Part shown: one piece after another, positions 7,111-14,892 of the stretch
Position numbering within the stretch: the first letter of the stretch is position 1
Layout of the letters: each line of letters opens with the position of its first letter
NCBI GenBank assembly: GCA_025449435.1
Contig: JANWJO010000180.1
Location: 1 to 20,431, forward strand
DNA length: 20,431 nt
From: Chloroflexota bacterium
GTDB lineage: Bacteria; Chloroflexota; UBA4733
Reading direction: 5' to 3'
Program-made: the position numbers and the translations under genes
Notes under the pieces: generated by a model
The model's database searches: none
What the model saw: only the letters and a program-made list of their open reading frames with translations
Told to the model about the DNA's origin: nothing

Positions 7111-8790
7111 CTAGTTGATGATCTTGGAGCCGAACATCGGCACGTGGTTAAGGTCGTACTGGATAGTGGTGTTAGCATTGCCGGTGGTGTAGAAGATATC
7201 CACGACGGCGCAGCCATCGATGTACAGATTGCCACCACCGTACGTGGGTTTGGTGTTCCCCATGCCATCCTGGTAGTTGTCGTCGGTGCCGAACACCAGG
7301 CCGCTTCCATCGCCAGCCGGGCTCCACGATGTGTTCTTGACGCTCATGGTGTTGGAGCCATTGGGCACGTCCTTGATGTTGTGCGCGTATACCGTGCCGG
7401 TCAGGTTGATGTTGCCGCTATCACCTGGGCACACACGGAAGCCCATGAGTGCTGGCGCCTCGCGTTGCTGGAACAGCACCACGTTGCGGTAGAGTCCTTC
7501 ATTGGGCGCCGACAGGGTGACACTGCCGGTGTGGCCGGTGAAGATAAACCCAAAGTCGGTGAGGCCGCTGGTTGATCCGATGCCGGGTTCGTTGGTCTGT
7601 GCGCCGCCGTTTTGGGGGTTTTTCGAGTCGGTACACACCAACTTCTCGGTGTTGGCGTAGGTCCCCGACGAGTACAACATCACGTTGGAGCCGGTGACGT
7701 TGCCCTCAAAAATGGCTCCGGTGGGGAAGATGTAGATGCCCGGGACGCTGCTGCCGCAGTCGTTCAAGGTCACGCTGCCGGTGAACATGACCGGCTTGGT
7801 GGTACCACTGGAATAGGTGCCTGGCGCGAGCGTCACGGTGCCGTAACTGGCAGCCGTGAATCCTTGCGCACTGGAGCCAGGGCACGCGGTGTCCGACGAC
7901 GTAGGCTCGGTCAGCCAGCGGAGTGGGTCAGGGTAGTAGGCGTTCCCCGTCGAGAGCCCTCCACCGTAGGTGATAGTAGTCTCGTTGCCACCGCCGTAGT
8001 CGCCAACGGCCTTGTTGCCACCCACGTAGCCGGCGCCAGAACTGAAGTGGCCATCAAATGGCGAGCCAGATGCCGTGATGAACTGACCTGAAATGTTCAT
8101 CGTGCTACCGGATTTGGCATCGACGACGTCAGTATAGGTGCCGTTGTCGCTGCAGGAGGTGCCCGATCCATTCCAGTTGCCATAGCAGTCGTCGGCGATG
8201 ATGCTCCCGTTAGTAATATCGAAGGTGCCACTAGCGTCAGAAATGATGGAGTGTGGCCAGATGTGCTTTCCGGCGTCTAGCGACACAATGCCGGGAGCCG
8301 TTGTCCCGCCGAGAGGACTGCCACCGCTATTGGGATTGATTGCTCCCTCAGCTCCGCCAGCTGCCGACACGTTGAGGAAGGAGACCCCCAGAATGCCGGC
8401 GAAGTAGGTGTGGGACGTCACCGTTGGTGTGATGCGTACACCGTTGGCGTTACTGGGGATGCTGCCCGAACCGACGGTGCCAACTGATGCGTTGGTCTGG
8501 CTGCTCCAGTATTGAGCGGTCCAGGTCACACCAGACATCGATGCGTTGCCGGACACCATGTCGTTGATGATCTTGACGACCTTGGCATCGCTCGGACTGG
8601 CGGTGCTGTTGATGTAGTCCGAAGCTCCCAGAGACCCCAGATCGGCGGCGTTTTGCAGGTCGCGCCGTTCCACCATGCCATAGCCGAGGTCGGCAACCAC
8701 GGCCAGCATGCCTAAGAACACCGGCAGCATCAGGGCGAACAGGACGATACTCTGGCCGCCCTGCTTGACGCCCGGTCTACGGGGGGTCAT
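7111..8790 (-). CDS. TadG-like exported protein with Tad N-terminal helix and beta-rich body
   Basis: 559 residues from ATG 8790, with AGGAG six bases upstream. An alternative in-frame ATG at 8853 (580 residues) also has a purine-rich SD (GGAAGGGG), so the start is not certain. The N-terminus MTPRRPGVKQGGQSIVLF leads into a hydrophobic helix and then VERRDLQNAADLGSLGAS, the Tad/TadG pattern. The rest (about 60-559) is extracytoplasmic, very rich in Gly, Ser, Thr and Asn, with many short strand-like repeats (GSVTL, GTVTL, GNVTGS) and several Cys. It looks like a repetitive beta-helix or beta-sandwich surface protein. No von Willebrand motif (DxSxS) was seen. Its role as a minor pilin or surface-exposed part of a Flp-like apparatus is inferred from the N-terminus and neighbours. 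Confidence 0.82.
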   Translation of the reverse strand: MTPRRPGVKQGGQSIVLFALMLPVFLGMLAVVADLGYGMVERRDLQNAADLGSLGASDYINSTASPSDAKVVKIINDMVSGNASMSGVTWTAQYWSSQTNASVGTVGSGSIPSNANGVRITPTVTSHTYFAGILGVSFLNVSAAGGAEGAINPNSGGSPLGGTTAPGIVSLDAGKHIWPHSIISDASGTFDITNGSIIADDCYGNWNGSGTSCSDNGTYTDVVDAKSGSTMNISGQFITASGSPFDGHFSSGAGYVGGNKAVGDYGGGNETTITYGGGLSTGNAYYPDPLRWLTEPTSSDTACPGSSAQGFTAASYGTVTLAPGTYSSGTTKPVMFTGSVTLNDCGSSVPGIYIFPTGAIFEGNVTGSNVMLYSSGTYANTEKLVCTDSKNPQNGGAQTNEPGIGSTSGLTDFGFIFTGHTGSVTLSAPNEGLYRNVVLFQQREAPALMGFRVCPGDSGNINLTGTVYAHNIKDVPNGSNTMSVKNTSWSPAGDGSGLVFGTDDNYQDGMGNTKPTYGGGNLYIDGCAVVDIFYTTGNANTTIQYDLNHVPMFGSKIIN

Positions 8791-8877
8791 GCCATTCTCC
8801 TTTTCATGTGAGATCGATAGCCACGATGCGAGGCGCCGGTTGCGTGCCCGCATTCACCCCTTCCTTTATGCTTGGCC

Positions 8878-8901
8878 TGGCCGGGCGATTGGCTCCGGCC
8901 A
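8878..8901 (-). other. Intercistronic hairpin between tadE-like and tadG-like genes
   Basis: TGGCCGG (8878-8884) and CCGGCCA (8895-8901) form a perfect seven-pair, GC-rich stem with a 10-base loop in the 141-bp gap between the two genes. No T-run follows on the minus strand, so it is not a classic terminator. A role in mRNA stability or differential expression is possible. Confidence 0.45.
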
Positions 8902-8931
8902 CTCATACACGCTCCTTGTCGTACGTCACGC

Positions 8932-9363
8932 CTATTGCGGAACCGCTGCTACCGACGTATAGGTCAGCGTCTTGGAGCCAAAAAAGTCGAATCCGGGGTG
9001 GACGATATCGGTCACCACCACTTGAGACATCGAGATGCCGGACGTGGCACCCGTGATCTTGGACACCGCTACGGTCACGGAAGCAGGAGCTCCGGCGGCC
9101 GTCACCCGATACTGGGCGCAGGCCTGGGCACTGGTGATGGATGCGCCACCCGCATAGCAGCCTGCCGGTAGCGGGGATGGACTCGAATAGTAGGCGGCAG
9201 CGGCGATCGCACCCTCACGAGCTGCTGTACGCAGCACCACGGACTCGCCAAGCATTTGTGTCGCTGCCGCAGCGGCCATGCTGATCAGCAACAGCATGGG
9301 CGTGATGAGGGCGAGTTCGACCATTGTTTGGCCTTTCTGGCCGGTCCATCGAGTCCTAGACAT
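8932..9363 (-). CDS. TadE-like pilus assembly protein (proximal)
   Basis: 143 residues from ATG 9363 (AGGA about ten bases upstream). A short basic head is followed by GQTMVELALITPMLLLISM, a prepilin-like helix with the conserved Glu, then VLRTAAREGAIAAAAYY, the usual TadE continuation. The C-terminal half is a small exported domain with two Cys (in AGCYAGG and AQACAQY by local context) that could form a disulfide. It is first of the three tad-like genes and lies 164 bp downstream of the histidine kinase gene on the same strand. That gap holds a tandem 11-bp repeat, so a separate regulated promoter is likely. The TadA ATPase, TadB/C platform, CpaB and prepilin peptidase genes are not in this window. 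Confidence 0.85.
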   Translation of the reverse strand: MSRTRWTGQKGQTMVELALITPMLLLISMAAAAATQMLGESVVLRTAAREGAIAAAAYYSSPSPLPAGCYAGGASITSAQACAQYRVTAAGAPASVTVAVSKITGATSGISMSQVVVTDIVHPGFDFFGSKTLTYTSVAAVPQ

Positions 9364-9414
9364 GCCCAAGTAGTCCTATTCCACATGCACGTACTAGCCC
9401 TATCGAAGGAAAAG

Positions 9415-9467
9415 GTACTAATGGTCACTGACCGATCACTGACGGAAGAGGGCGGAATAGTTAGTAC
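9415..9467. repeat. Inverted 7-mers flanking the tandem repeat
   Basis: GTACTAA (9415-9421) and TTAGTAC (9461-9467) are perfect inverted copies 39 bp apart, enclosing the 11-bp direct repeats upstream of the tad-like genes. Other GTAC-containing words (9390, 9488) occur nearby. This could be a second factor's site; not proven. Confidence 0.35.
9425..9446. promoter_or_regulatory. Two tandem 11-mers upstream of tad-like genes, candidate response-regulator operator
   Basis: TCACTGACCGA (9425-9435) is followed directly by TCACTGACGGA (9436-9446), identical at 10 of 11 positions. Direct repeats at one helical turn are how OmpR-family regulators bind as tandem dimers. The site is 62 bp upstream of the first tad-like ATG and next to the second two-component system, which suggests direct control. 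Regulation is inferred from architecture only. Confidence 0.5.
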
Positions 9468-9527
9468 TCTGGTTACCCATCAGGGGAGTACCTGGATACT
9501 GCCCACCAGTGGTGGACGACCCGGGAG

Positions 9528-10988
9528 TTATTTGGGGAAGGTCACGATGAAGCTGCTCCCTTGGCCCGCGGTGCTCGCTGCGCGAATGCTGCCGCGATGC
9601 ACCTCAGCAATGCGCTTGGCGATGGCCAGCCCAAGGCCAGTGCCGGGTTGGGGAGGTGAGTCCGCGCTGTGCACGCGGTAGAAGCGGTCGAAAACGCGTT
9701 CGAGGTCGCTCGGGGCGATGCCAGGTCCGTTATCATCGACTTGCAGTTGCACCTCGTTGGCGAGCTCCCTCAGACTAACGGACACATCTCCTCCTGGCGG
9801 GGCAAACTTGATGGCGTTATCAATGAGGTTGAGGGCGAGGTGCACCAGGAGTTCCTCGGATCCGTTGACGGTAACGTGACTGGGGGTAGCGGTATGGATC
9901 GTCACTTGTTTCACACTGGCATTACTTGCTGCTAGACGGACTGCGCGCACAACAGCGGTTTGGAGCGACACCGGCTCGCGGGAGAGCTGCCCGGCATCTT
10001 CCACCGTGCTCATCAACAGGAGCTCGCGCAAGAGCTGCGAGGCGCGCGCCGTTTCACTGGTGATGTCTTGCAACGTCTCCTTTACAGGCGCGGACAGCGT
10101 CGGGTCGTTGAGCAGCACGCCGGCGTTTCCTAACACCGAGGTAAGGGGCGTGCCCAGCTCATGCGCGACTGCGCCGGTAAAGTCACGCTGGCGCGTCAGT
10201 GCTTCGGTGAGTTGCTGCCGTGTGTTGAGCAACTGCACCATGGTGCGATCAAAGTAGTACACCACGAGCACCGGGATTACGAGGAGTGGCAGCGACCAGA
10301 TGGCATTGCGAGCAGCGAGAGCCGCGAACCACCCGAGGACCAGCAGAGACAGGTAGTGCACCCATGTGCGCTGCCACAGGGAGACGATGGCAGGTGCGAC
10401 GGCCCGATGTTGGGCGAGCGCGCTCATGGTTCCGACGGTAAGGGTGCCCACGAGGAAGTAGGCGAGCCCTGCGGCAACGACGGCTAAAGGCGTAGCCGAG
10501 GCCACAAGAGCAGGCCCGGCAACGACTGGGATGACCAGGTACGTTACCGTCGCCGCGACGACAGTCAGTACCGTCTGGCCGGCATTGAACAGTGCGTTCA
10601 AGGGTGGCCGGCGCAGCAGTAGGTTGTGCGCCAGGGCGGCAACAAAGGCAGTGACGCCCACGATCCCCGGGCTGAACAGCAGTACGAGGCAAAACAATGG
10701 GGCGGTGGTGAGATGAGTCTTCTCCTGCTGACCTATGCGCACCGGGCGCAAGCCGAGGAGGATGGCGCTGATCAGGAGTGCTGTCACTAACACGATGTTC
10801 TGGCTCAGGTTGAGCCAGGAATCGGTTTCAACCGGAAGGCGCAGGACACTCCAAGCTAGCAGCACGAGTCCAGCAGTTGTGATGGCGAGAAGGAATGTGG
10901 CAGCGGGCCGGGGCAGTGCAGCGAGCATACTCTCCGGGCGCTGGAACGGGCCCGTGCCAGGAGGTGGCGTCGGGCGCGGCTCGCTCAT
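9528..10988 (-). CDS. Membrane sensor histidine kinase
   Basis: 486 residues. About 30-250 contain seven or eight hydrophobic helices with almost no extracellular loops, so this is an intramembrane-type sensor. A short linker leads to the HisKA domain with phospho-acceptor H276 in VAHELGTPLTS. The HATPase domain shows the N box (NLIDNAIKFA, 387-396), G1 (DDNGPG, 418-423), F box (FDRFYR) and G2 (GTGLGL, 449-454). All boxes look intact, so it should be active. Its ATG overlaps the regulator stop by four bases (ATGA), giving translational coupling. The TM block with short conserved turns (LLFSPG, RRPPLNALFNAGQ) resembles membrane input modules also found before GGDEF or HD domains, but I cannot name its ligand. 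The tad-like genes follow on the same strand. Confidence 0.94.
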   Translation of the reverse strand: MSEPRPTPPPGTGPFQRPESMLAALPRPAATFLLAITTAGLVLLAWSVLRLPVETDSWLNLSQNIVLVTALLISAILLGLRPVRIGQQEKTHLTTAPLFCLVLLFSPGIVGVTAFVAALAHNLLLRRPPLNALFNAGQTVLTVVAATVTYLVIPVVAGPALVASATPLAVVAAGLAYFLVGTLTVGTMSALAQHRAVAPAIVSLWQRTWVHYLSLLVLGWFAALAARNAIWSLPLLVIPVLVVYYFDRTMVQLLNTRQQLTEALTRQRDFTGAVAHELGTPLTSVLGNAGVLLNDPTLSAPVKETLQDITSETARASQLLRELLLMSTVEDAGQLSREPVSLQTAVVRAVRLAASNASVKQVTIHTATPSHVTVNGSEELLVHLALNLIDNAIKFAPPGGDVSVSLRELANEVQLQVDDNGPGIAPSDLERVFDRFYRVHSADSPPQPGTGLGLAIAKRIAEVHRGSIRAASTAGQGSSFIVTFPK

Positions 10989-11677
10989 TTTGGGGCGCGG
11001 AGCACATAGGAAGCGCCGCGCTCAGAGGTGCGCTGGGTGAACAACATGAGCGGCTCGCCAAGTTCGTGCAGTTTGGCGCGCAACCGGTAGGCGTGGACCT
11101 CGACACGATTGGATGTCGCTGCTGCTTCCGCGTCACCCCATAAGCGATTTGCGATCGTCGCTTCGTCGAGGGCTTGCCCGACGTAGCGGATGAGGAGTGT
11201 AAGCAAGGAAAACTGCGTTTCAGTGAGCTGGAGAATCCGATCGCCACGTCGCGCGATGCGCCGGTCGACGTCGACGACCAGGTCGCCACAGACCAATTCA
11301 CGCTGTGCAGAGCCCTCCAAGCGGCGGCGCAGTGCTCGCAAGTGCGCCGTGAGCTCAGTGAAGTCAAAAGGCTTCACGAGGTAGTCGTCGGCGCCGACAT
11401 CGAGGAGGTGCACCCGTTCGGCGACTTCTCGTCGGGCGGAGATGACCACGATCACGCGATCGCTGGCAGCGCGCAGTTGCCGGCACAGGTCGCGGCCGTC
11501 GCCATCGGGCAACATCAGGTCGAGCAGGACAATCGAAGGGTCCATCTCGGAGGTGAGTTCTCGTGCGTCGCGTATGCTGGATGCTGTCGCAACCCTATAG
11601 CCTTGTTGCTCCAAGCCGCGGCGGAGATAGCGCAGGAGCATTCGGTCATCCTCGACCACGAGGATATTGTCGCGCAT
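10985..11677 (-). CDS. OmpR-family response regulator
   Basis: 230 residues from ATG 11677, chosen for GAGGTG just upstream; a longer form starting 14 codons earlier lacks such a site. The receiver domain has E9/D10/D11, phospho-acceptor D53 in VLLDLMLPDGDG, S80 in place of the usual Thr, and K102 in VKPFDF. The C-terminal winged helix contains LTETQFSLLTLLI, the recognition-helix region NRVEVHAYRLRAKL and the wing RGASYVL. It is the partner of the kinase whose ATG overlaps its stop. Targets are unknown, but the tandem 11-bp repeat upstream of the tad-like genes is the nearest candidate. It diverges from the small exported protein gene at 11862 across a 184-bp gap. Confidence 0.94.
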   Translation of the reverse strand: MRDNILVVEDDRMLLRYLRRGLEQQGYRVATASSIRDARELTSEMDPSIVLLDLMLPDGDGRDLCRQLRAASDRVIVVISARREVAERVHLLDVGADDYLVKPFDFTELTAHLRALRRRLEGSAQRELVCGDLVVDVDRRIARRGDRILQLTETQFSLLTLLIRYVGQALDEATIANRLWGDAEAAATSNRVEVHAYRLRAKLHELGEPLMLFTQRTSERGASYVLRAPK

Positions 11678-11843
11678 GTTCACCTCACGATTAGGAGCAC
11701 CATAGGTTTCTGCCGCCATTGTGCCTCAGATGAATTCTGGTCTACAAGCACGCAAAGAACAGGTTCATCCACGGTAGCTCTAAAGTACTGAACCCACTTG
11801 CGAGCAATGGGCGATGCCTACAGTGCTATGCAAACGTTCGTTG

Positions 11844-11853
11844 CTTTCGAAAG
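11844..11853. promoter_or_regulatory. Perfect 10-bp palindrome overlapping a ribosome-binding site
   Basis: CTTTCGAAAG ends in the AAAGG that forms the start of the SD for the gene at 11862. A repressor bound here, or a hairpin in the transcript, could affect expression. Short palindromes of this size also arise by chance. Confidence 0.3.
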
Positions 11854-11861
11854 GTGGCTCT

Positions 11862-12257
11862 ATGGACCCGGCAGTGTTCACGATGTCACGTCGCGCCGTG
11901 GTCGGAGCGGCGCTGGCCTCCTGGTTCGTGCGCCCGCTCAGCGCACTCGCCGGCGCGGAGTGGTGCTTCGGTGACCCGCCAGTCCATTTGATCTTGTCCT
12001 CTGGCAGCCAGATCAACGTCACCTGCCAGATAGGCGTTCCAACTGGCTATCGATCGCAGCTGCAAATAGCGACCGTGAATGCCTATTTGGGCAGTGATAC
12101 CGGCGTCGATGTCGTGTATGTCACCGTTGTGGTACCAGACGCGCCTAGCGGCAGCATCCCGGTGCTGGCGACGGTCACGGTGCGGCCCAACCAACTGAGT
12201 GCTTCCGGCCAGGGCACCTCCGGTCAAGCGCTGCTGTTCGCGATACCGCTCGCTTAG
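11862..12257 (+). CDS. Small exported protein of unknown function
   Basis: 131 residues from ATG 11862 (AAAGGTGG about six bases upstream). The N-terminus has TMSRRAVVGAALASWF, a Tat-like twin Arg followed by a hydrophobic run, with a likely signal-peptidase site after SALAGA (about residues 28-33). The mature part is about 100 residues and looks all-beta. It begins EWCFGDPPVHLIL and has a second Cys a short way on (VTCQIG) that could pair with the first. The WC-x-x-DPP-V start reminds me of a group of small exported proteins in Chloroflexota genomes, from memory and not checked. No enzyme motif is visible. It diverges from the response regulator gene and converges on the enolase-superfamily gene, so it may be in the regulator's neighbourhood rather than in the sugar cluster. 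Confidence 0.75.
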   Translation: MDPAVFTMSRRAVVGAALASWFVRPLSALAGAEWCFGDPPVHLILSSGSQINVTCQIGVPTGYRSQLQIATVNAYLGSDTGVDVVYVTVVVPDAPSGSIPVLATVTVRPNQLSASGQGTSGQALLFAIPLA

Positions 12258-12283
12258 CGCGCACGTTCCGGCGAGCGGAGAGA

Positions 12284-13417
12284 TTACCGCCAGAGCGATT
12301 CGGTGTCGCCACGCACCGGTTGGGCTCGAAACGGGTGGGCACGTAAGGCATCGACGTTGATGTCCGCACCTAAGCCGGGGCGGTCTGGTAGCACGAAGGA
12401 GCCGTCCCGGATAACGGGTGGCGTGTCGCATACCTCAGCCCGTAGGGCTTGCTCGTTCTCCATCTGCTCCAGGATCAGGAAGTTGGGGATCGAAGCGGCC
12501 AGGTGAATGGCGGCGAATGTCACCATAGGGCCACCGGAGTTGTGCGGTGCGACACCCACATAGTGCGTATCGGCCAGGTTGGCGATGCGCTTGACTTCGG
12601 TGATGCCACCGGCGTGCATCAGATCAGGCTGGACGATGCGGCATCCTTGCAACTCCAGCAACTCGCGGAACTCCCAGCGGGTGAGCAGCCGCTCACCGGT
12701 GGCGATAGGGATGGCGAGGTCGCGTTGGAGCGTGGCCATAACGCGGGCATTCTCGAAGGGGATGGGCTCCTCAAACCAATACGGTCGGTAGGGCGCGAGC
12801 CGCTCCGCGATCTGCAGAACGGTGCGCGGTGACAGCAGTTCGGAGAGTTCGATCATGATGTCGCAATCGTCGCCTGCACCCTGGCGAGCGCCTGCCATCA
12901 AGTCCTCCGCTCGTTGTAGGGCAGCACCTTCGTTGGTACGCAAGAGCGTGTGGTCGATCGCACTGAACTTGAAGGCGCTAAAGCCACGCCGGCGCGCCTC
13001 ACGCGCTCCTTCGGCTGCTTGCTGGGGCGTCTCGACGCCTTGCAGCCAGTGGCTGGCATAGGCTCGCACCTGATCGCGGTAGGGCCCGCCGAGAAGGCGA
13101 TACACGGGTACGCCCAATCGTTTCCCCTCGATGTCCCACAGGGCGAGGTCGAGGGCGGCCAGCGCCGTCATAAGCACAGCGCCGCCGCGCCAGCGCCAGG
13201 CGTGATACATGCCGTGCCAGTGGCGCTCGACACCAGCGGGGTCACGCCCGATCAAGTAGTCGCCCAGTTCGTGGATGGCGGTTTCCACGGCCTTAATACT
13301 GCCGTGCAGCGATCCCTCGCCCCAGCCGTGGATGCCAGCGTCGGTATCCACGCGCACAAATAGCCAGTTACACCACTCGGCCCACATCAGGTAGGTCTCG
13401 ACCTTCGTGATCTTCAC
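12284..13417 (-). CDS. Enolase-superfamily (mandelate racemase / sugar-acid dehydratase-like) protein
   Basis: 377 residues from GTG 13417, the point where homology-like sequence (KITKVETY) begins; a longer frame to 13690 has no protein-like character. An N-terminal capping domain (about 1-115) is followed by the TIM-barrel. Motifs on the barrel ends are FEEP (215-218), ATGER (239-243), QPD (263-265), HAGGITE and the catalytic-type H292 in APHNSGG. The overall pattern is closest to D-galactonate dehydratase-like enzymes, which remove water from an aldonic acid using Mg2+. However, the first metal ligand, normally Asp in a D-x-H-G-R motif, aligns with E190, and the His aligns with S192. The reaction may therefore differ from galactonate dehydration. 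It is divergent from a second enolase-superfamily gene across 262 bp. Confidence 0.88.
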   Translation of the reverse strand: MKITKVETYLMWAEWCNWLFVRVDTDAGIHGWGEGSLHGSIKAVETAIHELGDYLIGRDPAGVERHWHGMYHAWRWRGGAVLMTALAALDLALWDIEGKRLGVPVYRLLGGPYRDQVRAYASHWLQGVETPQQAAEGAREARRRGFSAFKFSAIDHTLLRTNEGAALQRAEDLMAGARQGAGDDCDIMIELSELLSPRTVLQIAERLAPYRPYWFEEPIPFENARVMATLQRDLAIPIATGERLLTRWEFRELLELQGCRIVQPDLMHAGGITEVKRIANLADTHYVGVAPHNSGGPMVTFAAIHLAASIPNFLILEQMENEQALRAEVCDTPPVIRDGSFVLPDRPGLGADINVDALRAHPFRAQPVRGDTESLWR

Positions 13418-13515
13418 GGTGGATGGCCCTTCTTGTCTCTGGTAGCGCACACGTGCCGTGGCTTGAAAGGATAGGCAGGCGCGTGCACTAGACGCAACCC
13501 ACGATCCACGCGGAT

Positions 13516-13528
13516 GTGCCCGAGGCAC
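13516..13528. promoter_or_regulatory. Inverted repeat in the divergent sugar-cluster promoter region
   Basis: GTGCC (13516-13520) and GGCAC (13524-13528) are perfect inverted halves around CGA, in the middle of the 262-bp gap between the two divergent enolase-superfamily genes. A second palindrome, CGCTAGCG, lies at 13589-13596. Either could be an operator. No regulator gene is adjacent and no clear -35/-10 pair was found. Confidence 0.35.
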
Positions 13529-13679
13529 GGGTGTTTGAGCTGCGCGCTTACGCGCCATCCTGAACGCGCCGCTACGCGACTGCTCGCTCGCTAGCGTGCG
13601 CTGGCACTGCGCGCTACCATCGCCCCGGGAGCACGGCAGCGGCCTAAGCCGGTGCTCGTCGCAGACGAAGGGGCACGCC

Positions 13680-14861
13680 GTGAAGGTCACCGGCTACCGC
13701 ATCCGCACCTACGATTTCCAGATGGATCGCCCGATTGGTGATGTCAACCATCCGGTGGGGAATGCCGCCAGCCGCGGCTCCTTCCTGTTTCTGGATACCG
13801 ATGAGGGACTGACCGGCATCGCCCTGGGCAGTTCGCCGTCAGTGCCGAGGCTCATGCCACTGATCATCGGGCAAGACCCGCGTGGGGTGGTGGGCTTGTG
13901 GAAACGCATGCTGGACTTTGTGTTCAAGGGGGGCAACGAAGGCGCGGATTGCGCGGCCATCTCGGCGATCGATCGGGCGCTGTGGGACCTCAAGGCCAAG
14001 ATCAATAACGAACCCGTGTGGCGCACGCTGGGTGCTGCTGAAGGCACGTGCAAAGCGTATGCCAGCGGCATCGACCTGTGCTTAACTGATGACGAGATTG
14101 CCGCGTTCTATGGGCGGATGGCGGCCAAGGGCGTGGATGCCGGCAAACTCAAGGTGGGGCTCGACCTCGACAGCGACATGCGGCGGCTCCAGATCGTCAA
14201 GGACCAACTCTCCAAGGCCAATCCGCGCCCATACTTGATGATCGATTCCAACGAATATTGGTCCCCCAAGCAAGCCATCCGCACGATTCGGGAGTACGAG
14301 CGGCACTTTGACCTGACATGGGTCGAAGAGCCCGCCCGCCGGTGGGACTATCGTGGCCTGCGGCTGGTGTCGCAGTCGGTGACGGCGGCGGTGGCCACTG
14401 GTGAGAACCTCAACGACGCCAGCGACTTTTACCCGCTCATCCTCAACGAGGCTGTCGATGTCATCGAGATCGGGTCGGGCACCACTGGCGTCACCGGCGC
14501 GATGCAAGTGGCGCAGATGGCTGCTGGCTTCGAGCTGCCGGTGGCCATGATGAACTGCCCAGGCGATTACATGGCGCATGTGGCCGCCGCCATGCCCAAC
14601 CACCTGATGATGGAAGTGGTAGACCCCGGGCGGGAGCCTTGCTTTACTGTAGATACGCACATCAGCGATGGGTATATCCATGTGGGCAATGCGCCCGGCT
14701 TCGGAATCACGATCGACGAGGACAAACTCGCGGCCATCGAGGTGAAGGACAACCGTCCGGCGCCGCCGGGAGCTTGGGGCAGGCGTACAGGGGCCGGACT
14801 GTACATTGTTCCAGAGAGCCCAGAGGAGCGGCTCACCATCAGCAAGCGTGGCGCACGCTAG
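13680..14861 (+). CDS. Enolase-superfamily protein with altered catalytic face
   Basis: 393 residues from GTG 13680, with GAAGGGG (13667-13673) six bases upstream. It has the two-domain enolase fold. The barrel shows the KxK motif (K156, K158 in KLKVG), metal ligands D189 (MIDSNEYW), E216/E217 (VEEP) and E242 (TGEN). On the opposite face, the Asp and His expected in mandelate racemase and many dehydratases are missing: the strand-6 region reads EIGSGTTGVTG and the strand-7 end reads PVAMMNCPG. So a Lys-based half of the machinery is kept and the His/Asp dyad is absent. The substrate is probably an acid sugar or other carboxylate (inference from superfamily chemistry and neighbours). It leads a same-strand run with the TIM-barrel isomerase-like and Gfo/Idh/MocA genes. 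Confidence 0.88.
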   Translation: MKVTGYRIRTYDFQMDRPIGDVNHPVGNAASRGSFLFLDTDEGLTGIALGSSPSVPRLMPLIIGQDPRGVVGLWKRMLDFVFKGGNEGADCAAISAIDRALWDLKAKINNEPVWRTLGAAEGTCKAYASGIDLCLTDDEIAAFYGRMAAKGVDAGKLKVGLDLDSDMRRLQIVKDQLSKANPRPYLMIDSNEYWSPKQAIRTIREYERHFDLTWVEEPARRWDYRGLRLVSQSVTAAVATGENLNDASDFYPLILNEAVDVIEIGSGTTGVTGAMQVAQMAAGFELPVAMMNCPGDYMAHVAAAMPNHLMMEVVDPGREPCFTVDTHISDGYIHVGNAPGFGITIDEDKLAAIEVKDNRPAPPGAWGRRTGAGLYIVPESPEERLTISKRGAR

Positions 14862-14892
14862 GCAGCCCAAATTTGGAAAGGAACAGGATCGC

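Noticed and set aside
9503..9515. CCACC-AGT-GGTGG hairpin just after the histidine kinase stop as a terminator.
   Set aside because: The stem is only five pairs and no T-run follows on the minus strand.
13418..13690. In-frame N-terminal extension of the minus-strand enolase-superfamily gene.
   Set aside because: About 90 Arg/Ala-rich residues with no family likeness, and it would overlap the divergent gene's start. The family domain begins at GTG 13417.
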